Below, in pieces: positions 34,440-45,180 of a stretch of 64,000 nucleotides of DNA. Position numbers and translations under genes: made by a program. The stretch lies in the NCBI GenBank assembly GCA_030248225.1, contig JASANE010000920.1:17779-81778 (forward strand). Reading direction: 5' to 3'. Positions within the stretch are counted from its first letter, which is position 1, and each line of letters begins with the position of its first letter. Below the pieces are notes generated by a model that did no database searches, had not been told where the DNA came from, and was given only the letters and a program-made list of their open reading frames with translations. This stretch comes from Trileptium ribeirensis (taxonomy: Eukaryota; Nematoda; Enoplea; Enoplida; Thoracostomopsidae).

Positions 34440-35655
34440 AATATTAGCGAAAGAGGTTGCAATAAAAATGTGTTTATATAATAATATGAGGTTGTAGATT
34501 ACAGGGTGTAATAACTACAATCCAACATGCGGTAAAGTACAGAATTGAACACATTCTTGTAATAGTGCGAAATTTCTATTATAAACCACATGGGGTTGCT
34601 GAAACAATAAAGATATATGGAAAACGCCTTGGTTAGAGTAGGGATAATGCGCAGCAGCTTGTAGTTTGTTCCACGTATGTAGCTCCTATTGTTTTTGTTT
34701 TTGAATTTTCTGTAGTCAATAACATACCTATTACGAACGCTATTTCAAAGGTTGTTTTCATAGAAATTTTTTAAAAATATTAACTGAAATTTCCAAAATT
34801 TTATGACAGTTACATCATTGAATTAGCGAATGAGCAAAACGCATTTAGTGAGCGGTTAAGTGATTAACGTGGCAATGAGAAGATGCGGTCGGCTATTTGT
34901 TTTTGACATGACTAGGTGTTGTTTTCTGATTATATATTAAGTATGAAACTGGTCCTAAATTTTAAACTCATAAAGTGGAGCAGTTATGACATGTCGTTGT
35001 CCAGTGTAACTGTTCGTTTCACAAAACCACCTATGCTTTGTAATTAAACACGTATTGTTATGATTGTGAAGCATATGAACTGTTATAACATATTTGTCTA
35101 AGAAATACATCGGTTGTCCTGTTTTTCAAATATCCGACGGGGTTAACTTCCTTTCATTCCAGCTTATGAAATTTACTTTTGTTTTAGATAGTTGCATCCC
35201 TACTGAAATGAGTGAACTACACAAGAATATTACGCAACATCGACGCTAAAGCAGTTAAAAATATTTAGGCATCAGACTAGTTTTAAAATCTCGGTCATTT
35301 GGGTTTAAAACCGCTGGAAGTATAAAATTGGTTACTAGTCCGCAATACAAGATCAGCCGCCATATAATTAGCGACTGCCTTGGTCTGACAGCTCCAGAAT
35401 GTTTTCCAAAGTATGTCTGATGTGTTTTCAGGTATAACGATGAGGAAATATAGACGCTTAGGATATAGCCAAGCTTAGTACCTTGTCACGATACTGATCT
35501 CACGCTCGCTGGTCGTTATCGTACCAGTTTTAAATTTTATTGACATCAGCATGACCGACCAAAGAACTTTCATGCCAAGAATTGATGAAATGTTTTCAAT
35601 AAGTGTATATATGACACTTTTCGTCTTGCATAAATATCATATATGCCGAAGCAAA
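34440..35655. other. Intergenic, nothing recognised
   Basis: AT-rich, no supported gene. Confidence 0.5.
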
Positions 35656-35659
35656 GATT

Positions 35660-35895
35660 CAGTCAGGGGGCTCCCCCCTCCGTTATGTCTCGAACTCCCA
35701 CCCCCTCCCGTCGACCACGCGTGGTTAATTTTGGCAAAATTTGGAGAACATAGGGTTAGCAAATTAGCAAAAACGGGGGTAAAATCGGCAAAAATTGGTC
35801 ATCGATGGGGTCCTGGAGGATCTCTCCCGAAGGCCTTTACCGTGCATGAGACGATCAACGCCGAGCCCGGCTACCCGCCCCCCCAATACCTCGGT
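35660..35895 (+). repeat. Repeat family 5, copy 3
   Basis: G/C-rich start (CAGGGGGCTCCCCCCTCC), core with AAATTAGCAAAAACGGGGG and AAAATTGG words, and a GC-rich end with GGAGGATCTCTCCC, GAAGGCCTTTACC, GCCGAGCCCGGCTACC. The 139-codon ORF 35551-35970 is a translation of this repeat. Its end matches the patch at 36355-36455. Confidence 0.6.
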
Positions 35896-35992
35896 GTGTC
35901 AGTAGGTATGATATATATGTTTGATTTCTGGATTCTGGTTTGTTTGTTGTGGTTTACAATAGAATTTTGAGAATATATAATGATCCTTTTAA

Positions 35993-36208
35993 AAAAGTGT
36001 CCTTATCGCAACAAGAAACAATGTGTCTGGGCTATTTATATATCGCACCCTCACCGGCGTGCTTATGCGAGATCATGCTACAGCCATCATCAGTTGCTAC
36101 TCGTATTATTGCAATCCCAATTTTAGAGAGTGTCTTGATCCAAATAAAACGAAATCTCATTCGGCCGATGAGCTGATGAAAAGTTGGCATTCTCGCAAAC
36201 CGCCTTAA
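35993..36208 (+). CDS. Possible terminal exon, Cys-containing, 71 codons
   Basis: An open stretch after a stop at 35990, without its own early ATG, ending in TAA at 36206-36208. It contains SCYSYYCNPNFRECLDPNKT with three cysteines in close spacing and then HSADELMKSWHSRKPP. A pyrimidine/CAACAAG context near 36010-36015 could be a splice acceptor. Codon composition looks less random than the neighbours, but no family is recognised. It sits between two pieces of repeat family 5, so it may also be transposon-derived. Confidence 0.2.
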   Translation, partial: KSVLIATRNNVSGLFIYRTLTGVLMRDHATAIISCYSYYCNPNFRECLDPNKTKSHSADELMKSWHSRKPP

Positions 36209-36344
36209 TCGTTTTCTTAGTTTGGTTGTTTGTTGTTATTAACATTTCCACATAAAACCTTCATTCCTGCTGATTTTTTATACGGCTGATTTTTGGGAAT
36301 AAGCCATTTTCAATTTGCCTTAAGAATTTAAGTGAAGGAAGTCT

Positions 36345-36470
36345 CGGATGTGGGTGGAGGTTCTCAACTTTTTTCAGCACCCCCCCGGAGAACCTCCCGG
36401 TAAGGCCTCTACGCACCGAGATGACCTCCCCCGCCGACCCCAGCTACCGCCTTCTTTGGAAGTTAGGACC
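36345..36470 (+). repeat. Repeat family 5, end fragment
   Basis: GGAGAACCTCCCGGTAAGG, CCTCTACGCACCGAGATGAC and CCGACCCCAGCTACCGCC align with the end of copy 3 (35805-35885) at about 70%. Confidence 0.55.
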
Positions 36471-36960
36471 GTCAGAATGTATGATATTTGTTGTACCGAT
36501 TAATGTGCTACTCCCAGAGTTTATGATAAAATTGTGTTTTTAACAATATCAAACACTAGCTAAAACCAGAGTTTTCGACTAAGCAAAGTAAGGCACAATT
36601 TAAAAACCAATCCACTGTTTGTACGTACATGAAGTGCGAATATGTGAAAAAACCTAGTAAAATTATAACAGGATATCATTTTGTTGACAATTCTCAACAG
36701 ATCAGTTTTTAAAGTTCCAATTAACAGCTCAATTTAGGTAATTGATTTATTAATGCAAAAGCCTTTTAAAATGAAGTAAAACTGATGGTACACATTGGTT
36801 TTACTAAATAGTTTGGTTAGTCTATTATCGCTTAATGTCTAAGTGTTCCCACAGTATTCAACGCTCAAAAGTTAAAGTATAAAATTTACAACAACACAGC
36901 TATAATATATTTGATACTCTGGTATCTTTCCTTGGAGACCACCAGACCGAAACTTTCAAT
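36471..36960. other. Intergenic
   Basis: AT-rich, nothing recognised. Confidence 0.5.
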
Positions 36961-36964
36961 ATAC

Positions 36965-37470
36965 AACAAGGTTTTCAAGAATTTTGTTACCATTCGACTC
37001 AACTCCACGTCCATATTTATGAAAAAAGTTTTTATCGATTTTTTAGTACCCTCGATACCCAAAACTTTTCAAAAATAATTTTTATCAATAAATGCATAAG
37101 ATTATATAACATTTAAACCGCATAGATGGTTGAGTCAAATGACGGTAAAATCAGCTCAATCGGTCCATGGGTTATTATGGGAATGAATTACCTTGATTTA
37201 CGTGAAATTGTAAGCTTGAGACTGTCTTATTTATTAGCCCGTGAACCAATTGGGCTGATTTTACAACAACTCGAGTCAGTCCCTTAAAATTTTCGGTTCG
37301 GTTCGAATGATATATAGAATTAGGCATTTAATGAGGATTTTTTAAATTTTGGAACCATTCGTTACCAAAAAAATCTAAAAAAATCATAACTGTTGCGAAA
37401 CGGACATATTCTGACTCATATCGTCGAGCTGAGTCGAATGGTACCAAAATCACTGATGTATCTTGAAAAC
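36965..37470. mobile_element. Foldback-type inverted repeat, ~500 bp
   Basis: Left arm blocks TTGTTACCATTCGACTCAACTC and AAAATCAGCTCAATCGGTCC are found inverted at 37430-37450 (GAGCTGAGTCGAATGGTACC) and 37243-37264 (ACCAATTGGGCTGATTTTAC). The arms are diverged (about 70-80%) and separated by a short AT-rich centre. No coding sequence. Confidence 0.6.
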
Positions 37471-38204
37471 TGACCAATTCCAGGCAGAAGGTCTTCTAGG
37501 AAAGACCCAAATTTTGATCCTAAAATTAAGTTCTTAATGCCAACCTTATAACGTTTGAAATTACTGTCACAGTTTGGAACGATTTGCTTGAATGAGAAAT
37601 TACAATGTTTTCGTTGATGTATGGTATCAAACTTTTGTAGTTATTTTCTAAAACCAACGATTTAAATGTCACCCTGTTGTTTTTGTTAATATTTGTTTTT
37701 TCTAGCAAAATTATTCGAGTAATACTACACCTAACTGACAGCAGTTGCACTTGTGTGTTTATACCGTAGGTTCTCATTTCATTAAAAATTTTATCTCGAT
37801 AGACGAAAATTCAGCATTAACGTACGATTTAACCAATTTAAACATTGAACAATTATTCGGTATTTCTATCCCGATACAGCATTTCAGAACGAATTCATTC
37901 CGGTTAGGTTATGAGAAACAGTTTAAACTCACACACGCTGCAGTCAGACAAATGACGGATACAATGCTATAGCTTGCCGACTATGACCAGAGTTTCACAA
38001 TGTTTTTATTAAATCACAACCATTTATTGTTTAATAATAAAATTAGTGCGCTTGATATATATCATGCGTCATGTACCACTATTTCAATAAGGAAAGACAG
38101 CCATACGCGAAACATGCCGAGAACGCAAGAAAATACTCGGTAAGATATTTATACTCAGAAATCCTTGCTATTCTACGACTGCCGCTAGAATTGAACATGT
38201 TATA
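37471..38204. other. Intergenic
   Basis: No supported gene. The minus ORF 37526-37777 and plus ORF 37745-37972 show no domain. Confidence 0.5.
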
Positions 38205-38687
38205 CAGCGTTCACGTTATAATGTCCCCGCTGTTTGGAACTTGTCTCTCCCTGTAGCCGCGGCCCTACCGTATAGACAGCCAGGGTGACACTCATACTGT
38301 AAATCAATTGCCGAGGGTGTACGACACTCCTAGATGCTGCATTTTTTATTTACAGTGTCGTACACACCAATTTGGCGCGAATTAACTGTGACAGTGCATG
38401 TAATGCGGTTTATTAGTCAACTGGGCTGTGTAGTTTTTTAAATGCTCTATATTTGTACCTAGGCCATATTAAAGCTGAGGAAACAATGCCGCACACTATC
38501 CATAAAACTGCAAGCAGACACGGTGTGCTTGACACTGTCGAGAAGTTGTAATACGCGTAATTAGTTACCTTTAAAAAATTTATTAAACACATGGAGGTGT
38601 CTAAGACACCATGTTGTCAAAAGTGTCCTTGACACTGTGTGGTGTACATTGGTTCCAAACGTTGGGGACATTATAACGTGAACGCTG
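38205..38687. mobile_element. MITE family 1, copy B (483 bp, best preserved)
   Basis: Perfect terminal inverted repeats: CAGCGTTCACGTTATAATG continuing to TCCCC at the left, and GGGGACATTATAACGTGAAC continuing to GCTG at the right (24 bp). The interior matches copy A (5785-6286) over the full length. It contains reiterated GTGTC-n3-GACAC palindromes (e.g. GGTGTCTAAGACACC at about 38597) and the palindrome-rich GAGGGTGTACGACAC. No ORF. The perfect TIRs make it the youngest of the three copies. Confidence 0.9.
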
Positions 38688-39134
38688 CATTAAACGATGC
38701 TACTGATCGAGGTCTTCTTCAGGGCAGACTATATACGGAAAAATAACAGTGTTTTTGACGAAATTTATACTACAGTATTCTAATGTCAAATGTACTAGTT
38801 AGCTATACATAGACAATTTGGTATAATGAGTACGTTAACCAATCAGTTAACATTAAGTAATTTTATAAAAGTAAATTTTATAGTTATATTAATTTTGTCT
38901 CGAGAATAAACTAACAGCCAAAAACCTAATGTCGATACTAATTCCGTCGGTATGTATACAATGCACTAAAAATTAAAACTTATGATATATTTTTACTACA
39001 AGTGAAGCTGACCATCGGCCGTCGTTAAATGAGTAACATTTGGAATTATTTCAACTCAACACCTGTCCACGCATCATGGTCAAGTCTGGTCGTTTCCGCT
39101 ATTGGAAAATCTGTAGCTCTGTTTCAATTCGATA
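38688..39134. other. Intergenic
   Basis: AT-rich, nothing recognised. Confidence 0.5.
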
Positions 39135-39405
39135 TTTTAAAATCTAAAATTTAAATCCGTAAAATTCAAAATTATAAGATGAAATTCATTTGAAATTTTA
39201 AGCTGTAAAAATTAAAATTGTAACCCGTAAAATTGGGAATTTTGAGGACAAAAATTTGATATTTCAAGCAGCAGAATTTTTAATTTGTATAGTAAAATTT
39301 GGAAATTTAAGTTGTAAATATTAAATTTTTAAACATTAACATTTGAAACTTTAAGCCCTAAAATTTGAAGTTTAAGTGGTACAACTTAAAACTTAAGGGT
39401 GGGTA
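39135..39405 (+). repeat. AT-rich degenerate minisatellite
   Basis: About ten imperfect reiterations of a ~20-25 bp unit of the type GTAAAATTTGAAATTTTAAGC, e.g. GCTGTAAAAATTAAAATTGTAA, CCGTAAAATTGGGAATTTTG, CCCTAAAATTTGAAGTTTAAG. It lies immediately downstream (3') of peptide gene B. Confidence 0.75.
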
Positions 39406-39530
39406 TGATTTCGATTTTATAGCATCTTTGTAATTGAAGCAACAAATATGTTTCATGTAATAGGAACCGTAGAAAATTTTTTGAAGTTAAACATGCGCGG
39501 TTTTAAAGATTTTGTTTTCCTCTATTTCAT

Positions 39531-39815
39531 TCATAAACCCGGGAAGAAGTTAAGCTTTTCCGACCACGGTCCGGCATCGATATCCATCATGTCGTCGCCG
39601 GTTGCACCGGGACCGGGTTGTCGTTTAAACATGGCGTATTGACCATTGTATTCTTCTGGGTTTTGCCGATTCTCCCAATAATTGGGAACCACGTGCCGAC
39701 GAACCTTCAGAGGATTTTGTTCCGAGTTTGAAACCAAGTTTAGCACCAGAATCAACGCTACCACCAAAGATAATGCGGATTTTGAATATTGGCTCGACCG
39801 TCGTGTTAACAACAT
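39531..39815 (-). CDS. Putative secreted peptide precursor B (WSEKLNFFPGL end)
   Basis: A 94-codon ORF. Residues about 14-31 are hydrophobic (ALSLVVALILVLNLVSN) after a basic N-region, a convincing signal peptide. Then LKVRRHV with a dibasic-type site, a short spacer, FKRQPGPGATG with a KR dibasic site, an acidic DDMMDID stretch, and the C-terminus PWSEKLNFFPGL directly before TGA. It aligns with gene A at LKV-RR, at RQ...G..DD and at WS-x-K-x-NF-x-PGL. If cleaved at KR, a ~32-residue C-terminal peptide would be released. No Gly-basic amidation signal. Possible splice acceptor (TTAATTCACAG) ~55 nt upstream of the ATG. Function unknown. Confidence 0.65.
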   Translation of the reverse strand: MLLTRRSSQYSKSALSLVVALILVLNLVSNSEQNPLKVRRHVVPNYWENRQNPEEYNGQYAMFKRQPGPGATGDDMMDIDAGPWSEKLNFFPGL

Positions 39816-41978
39816 ACTTCTATCGATAAGTAGTATACTTTTATAGTTAATGTAGATAATTTACTAACTGTGAATTAAGAATTACAATTTTAGAAGTAAG
39901 GTTTCTGCAATATACATTTTACGAGTATAATTTAGCCCTGTCTGGGTTATTAAGATTCTTTGTGTAAACTTGAGATTTTCATATTCTTGCGCGACTTATG
40001 TCGCTATAGCAGCATACTGAGCTGAGCTCGTGTTGAACTATAAGTATATGTCATTGACTGCCCAACAGGATCAGTGCTAAAAGATACTTGGGCAGAATTT
40101 GTAGTGCGGCGGGTCGATCGGCGAGGCCCCGCCCTACCCTGCGGGGCGGGACAAATTCACTGCAAGTAAAAACTTTTCCTACAAGCAATCAAATTTACTG
40201 AAAGCATGCAAATTCACTTAAAAATGCCAAGCACGGTAGTTCGGAGTGTCGTTTGAGCAAAATTTTGAAGCGCATAAACAGCAACCTTGACGTAAATAAG
40301 CAGCAGAACTCAATGGTTTTGAAGACGTGCAAGATGTTCATAAAGCCTGGCTCATAAACGTTTTTAATTTATTGGATGTTAACATGCACTGTGAGGCTTG
40401 TTACTACAACCCATTTAAAAAGCTGTGCAACGAACGCATGTGGTGTATATAAACTAAGGGTCAGCGTTAGCACGCTCAACCGGTGTTAGAAATTCTTGCC
40501 GTTATTCACTGGGTGTGATAAAAAATTAAATGAAATGACTACAAAAGAATATTTTTAAGTCTACTAAGCATAACTAAAGCAAGATCTAATTGTAGTATCA
40601 GAGGACCCGCACTTATGTGCAACATGACTTAGTCTGTCATCGGTAATAGGTATCCGGAAGAATAGCATTTTGTAAATTTCATGTTGCGCGATTTCTGTTT
40701 TCAAAAACAGCAATCACTTTATGATTAGTTTTGTTTCATTAAAACTAAGCAGAATGAATTCTTTAACGTTTAGCGAATTTTTCACTTGGTTAGGAAATAC
40801 TGCGATTGGATTTTTAAAACTGTTCTTTGTGACTGCAATAAGGACTGTGCTCTGAAGCGCAAGCTCTTATAATGCACAGCTTGGCAAAAATGAAAACAAA
40901 GGCACAGCCTGTCTGCTATGACAAAAAGGGAAAAGATACAGCCAAAAACAGAACGATAAGGGTAATTGAATCTTTTCCTGCAGCGATCCAATTTCAGGTT
41001 AGATAGAAAAAATGGTTGCTCAAAGAGACTTATAACATTCCCTTATTAAGCTTAATAGAAAACAGTCTAAATCTGGTATCACTTTTGGAAAATTTTCAAG
41101 TTATCAAAAATTTGTTATTATTCCTGGTTTTTATTCGTATTTTCAGAATGGTATTATAAATATGCTTGGTATCAAGAAATTTCAGAATTTCAATCTCTAT
41201 AACTATACCATTTTGTAAATATTAAATCCAACAATGCCGATGATTATAAAATCAGTGCACCTTTTCGCGAAAAAATTCAGAAATATAATTATAATATGAA
41301 ATACTGGTTTATGGATCGTTTCACATAAACACACATACTTGAAAATGTAAACAGATTCGTTGGTTTTAACGCATTCTACTCAAGTCGACAATCGAACAGT
41401 AAATAGAATTTTTTATACATTGAGAAAAAATTAATAAATTATTAGTGCCATTGTGCCATTACACTATTTTTGCCGGAAAAATTGAGAAATTTTGAAACTT
41501 GATAATAACCAGGTATGTTTTCAGGATCGGGAATATTAGAAATTGTGTCAATGCAAGCATTTTTTCCAAATACAGGCTGGCGCCTAAAAGTAAAGACTTG
41601 TAATTCTAAATTGTTACAATTATAAAAATTGCGCACTTCAAGTCAAAGTGGGTATTAAGGACAGCGAATAAAAAAATTTGTTGTGTGAAAAAGACACGAT
41701 CAGTTTTGCTTGTGTCATTGCAACAACTAAACGACACTAAGAAATTCTATTTATACGCTACAAATAATTACTTTATTGCAATGTCGTAAGCTAAATGTTG
41801 TACTCGAACACTCAGCATTTAACCAGAAATCGTAAAAAAACAAAAATGTGCCCTTATTGCACATATTTCGGGTAATAAGACGGTACGTCTCAGATGGCCT
41901 GGACACTACGGGTAATAAGGACACCCTAAATTGAACGTCTTAGATAACATTTATATGTACATACACATTACTATATAT
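39816..41978. other. Intergenic with a GC-rich hairpin
   Basis: AT-rich. At about 40120-40165 a GC-rich patch forms a hairpin (CCCCGC...GCGGGG, 8-nt loop) between short AAATT(C/T)-containing flanks, possibly an element end. No supported gene; minus ORFs at 40782-40991 and 41442-41636 are unsupported. Confidence 0.45.
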
Positions 41979-43649
41979 TAGAGATGAGCACAATCCTTAA
42001 TTGTTTAGACTCGACTCGTTCTGAAATTGTCTGTGGGCTCGGCTCGGCTCGTTTACCGAATTTCAACGTAGAGTTCGGCTCAGCTCGTTTAATGAAAAAG
42101 TAAGATCGGCTCGAATCAACTCCCTTTCATGAGGTAAATAATGAAAATATAAATGCTGGATGTGCGTCTATGAGATTATTACAATTGATATTCATCATTT
42201 TGTAGACCGCGCGAATCACGAAGACAATGAGGAGGTCTTCCCTTATTTGTCTCTCCTAACAGTCGAAGTAGTCTAAAAGAGCATTTGTATTGCAACAGAA
42301 TATTACGCAACATGTATCCGATGACGGCGAGTTCCGATCAGGCTGGCCACCTATGCTGCCTTCGGGATTTGATTCGTCTTCCAGATACATCGCTGTTGTC
42401 TCAACGAATAAACAGTGATGTCGTTGCTGTTAGAGTGATATGAGCACCATCTGTCATTGTTAAGAAAACTAAACAATTTCTTGCCAAATACGTTCACGAC
42501 AATGATACCGTCGTTTTTGGCGGAAGAACAACAACATCCCCAGAACACAAACAGTTACAAAAACTACAGCAAATTTAGGTATATTCACAATATTAGCAGC
42601 GCCCCTTCGGCGCGGGGGTGGGGCGGGGGGAGGGTGCGCCGCCTCGTGAGACGCCTCACGTTACAGGCTGGAGGAGTCCTCACATTATGGTTCGGAAAGG
42701 AGGAGTTCATACGCTAGCGCTGACCCTGCAGGACGTTGAAAGAATAACTTTAACCATCGTTTCTGTATATAAGAACAAATTGGTCTTTCCGTTTGTCCTG
42801 TAGCTCAGTACTGAATCAAATGAATGTCTTTGGTGGGTTCCTGGAAAAGATGCCAAAGTTATCCTAAGGGACGTAACTGAAATGTAGCTCGTGCCTTTTT
42901 TCGATGTACTAAGGCTAAGCCTAACTTTGAGGTTCTTACTTCAGCTTTAGAGTAAATGTTATTCTGAGTCGCCGGCTACCGCGCCGTAACTCACCGCACT
43001 AGATTATTCATTTTTCTAGCATTTTTATAACGCCCGTCAGGGTACTGCTAAATTGCGATTTTCACCTGATGTCTTCATTGTGCAGTTTTTGAAAAAAAAA
43101 CTTTGCAGCATCTTGTATGATTGTAACCGCAGCACGGATTTCTGGTGCATCCAAACTTTTGTTAACAGCTGAGTTTAACCCGTTGCGATACCAATGAACG
43201 TACGATGTTTTTGGATAGTTGTTGCAAATGTTCGTTCGTTGTTTTTTTCTGCTCGTAGTAGCAGCATAGCCTCTAATTAAACCCTGTCCAATATTTGCAC
43301 TTTCGAGACCCATGACGGTCATTTGCTCCAACAGCTTACTCAAATTCGCTTCCCCTTTATTTATAGCAGATTTATTGCTGCTAAACATTTTTCTCACAGC
43401 GGTAGACATTTAAAGTTATACGCTATTTGTTACACCTTTGTTATTGTTAATTTTAAATCTATGCTAATGGGCCGAACGAACATTTTTGAAAACCACGTTC
43501 GGCTCGGCTCTTTAATACATGCTGCGGCTCAAAGCACGGATCGTCTCGTTTCGTTTTTTGAATGTAAACTATAAACTCGGCTCGATCATTTATAGCACAA
43601 GATCGGTTCTAGAGCGGAGCCGCGTCTGAACGCTCGATTCTCACCTCTA
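41979..43649 (-). mobile_element. hAT transposon, internally decayed (~1.67 kb)
   Basis: Left end TAGAGATGAGCA and right end, read inward, TAGAGGTGAGAA form short TIRs typical of hAT. Subterminal regions carry many GGCTCGGCTC / CTCGTTT words on both sides (42003-42120 and 43498-43620). The minus strand encodes a hAT transposase remnant (43062-43409). Flanking octamers CTATATAT and CTTTGTGT match at 5 of 8 positions, a possible decayed target duplication. A GC-rich patch at 42600-42690 may be a nested insertion. Confidence 0.8.
43062..43409 (-). pseudogene. hAT transposase fragment (ZMYM1/TTF-like)
   Basis: A 115-codon ORF. The middle and end (GQGLIRGYAATTSRKK ... YPKTSYVHWYRNGLNSAVNKS ... 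PEIRAAVTII ... FFFQKL) follow the hAT transposase core pattern GQGYDGA-x-SG ... YPxAxYVHC-x-x-HxLNLAx-x ... PxIRxxxxxI ... FF. The expected Asp of GYDGA and the HxLN histidine are replaced (GLIRG; RNGLN), and the dimerisation domain is missing, so it is non-functional. Confidence 0.75.
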
Positions 43650-44726
43650 CTTTGTGTACATTATGTGATATATAGCGGCTACTCAGCACTTAGTAACTAT
43701 TTCGACGTTCCAAGTTGAGCTAACCGAATAACCTTCGAAGTTGTGTAACGATATCAGAATCGCCTTAAACGTAAAGTTACAGTCATTTTCAGCAACTATT
43801 GCAGCAGAGAAACCGCAAAACTATATGCGTTAAATAATAAAATTCCAAAATTCAGCAAAGTGTTATGCGTGCCACGGACATGCAAAATTGAACTTTTTTG
43901 CATAGTTGAGTACTATTTGAAGAAATTTCTTTCGGTACGCTCGATCCATTTAAATAAAATTATTTATCCATCACAAATTAGTGTCATTCTGTGTAGCCAT
44001 ATTGTATGCCTTTCAAGATGGTTAACAGGAAAAAATAGTAACACGGCCATGGAATAAAATTGGTTTTTGCTTCGCTAATGTGGATAAGTGGTAGGCTTAT
44101 ATTATCTTGCTTTTTCCAACAATTCAGTCTGAGGAAAATCCATCTGCTTCTTCTGTCAAAAATAATTATATAAACCCAATATTCGCAGTAGCTTGTATCC
44201 CAAAACCGATGCTAAACTTATCCCGTGATGACGTCAATCAGCATCACAACTATAAACAATGCCAATTTGGAGACAGCAAAGTTGTCGACGCTAGTGCCTA
44301 ACAGCAATCTGACACAGGGGTGAACAGTAGTTTGGCCCTAAAGTTAACATAACTGAACTACGTCACATATTTTGAAACGTTATATAGTCTAGCAATGCAG
44401 GTCATTATTTCCATATCAGGTGTCCTAAATAGCTGACTAGCATGTCATTAATACCCAGCTAATGTCCTTATTGCACGGTACGAAAGTTAACGTCCATTTC
44501 AACATAACCAGCGAACATTTTAATATAAAGTTAAGTAAATAAAATATTTACCAGCATCTTCTTCCTAATATCTGAAATAAAATCGTACTATGCTACTTTA
44601 ATAACCGGTGACGCAGCTGCATGGCGCAACTTCCTAACACCATGCCCATACGACCCCGGCTATCGTAACCTCAAGGGTGGACCGTGAATAAGGAAATCTT
44701 AATCCTATCTTGGTCAGACCCAAGAA
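43650..44726. other. Intergenic
   Basis: No supported gene. AT(T)A-ACCC-like and GTCCTTA(A/T)T words at 41648-41930 and 44448-44475 are roughly inverted and could be ends of an older element that the hAT entered, but this is weak. Confidence 0.4.
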
Positions 44727-44915
44727 GCTACACAGCTTAGCAGGCCGCAGGCGCGCTTCACGGGGTGTGTTCGGACCCCGCCCGAAGGGTTGCGCACGTG
44801 TCTAGTATCGGGTATGATTTCTGAGGTCCCCCAGGGAGGCTAGCACCGACACCTGCTCGCAGGTCATGGAGCCTAGCCGCTATTCCCTATCTTAGACTCA
44901 TCGGAAGTTGTTTAG
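44727..44915 (+). repeat. SINE-like repeat family 3, better-preserved copy
   Basis: GC-rich island in AT-rich DNA. An A-box-like CAGCTTAGCAGGC and, 30 bp on, a B-box-like GTGTTCGGACCCCG suggest a tRNA-derived head. The body contains GCGCACGTGTCTAGTAT, GACACCTGCTC and TATTCCCTATCT, shared with 14027-14196. Confidence 0.65.
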
Positions 44916-45002
44916 TTCTATTTTATTGTGATAAATGTTGGAATAAAATATGAAAACGTCCCTAGAAATTTGAAGCTCAAGTTGATTTACTTAGTTAAGA
45001 TC

Positions 45003-45180
45003 GCGGTATGCTCCGTGTTAGAGCATTGACCTATGTGGCCCCCACAGGGTTCCGACGAGCCCTGAGTGTTTAATGTTGGATTATCAATGGCGTGGCCTGC
45101 TCAGTTCAAGAGATCCTATACTAGCGTACTGGTGTCTTGACCAGTGAAGGTTTTAACTCATTCGCATCGAGAGCATTCCT
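45003..45180 (+). repeat. Two degenerate tRNA-like segments
   Basis: First: GTTAGAGCATTGACC with GGGTTCCGACGAGCCC (about 45017-45063). Second: GGCCTGCTCAGTTCAAGAG with GAAGGTTTTAACTCATTC (about 45094-45167). Both have loose A/B-box spacing but poor stems, so they are best seen as SINE or tRNA-pseudogene remnants. Confidence 0.35.

Noticed and set aside
35551..35970. 139-codon ORF
   Set aside because: Runs through repeat family 5 with Pro-rich low-complexity translation.
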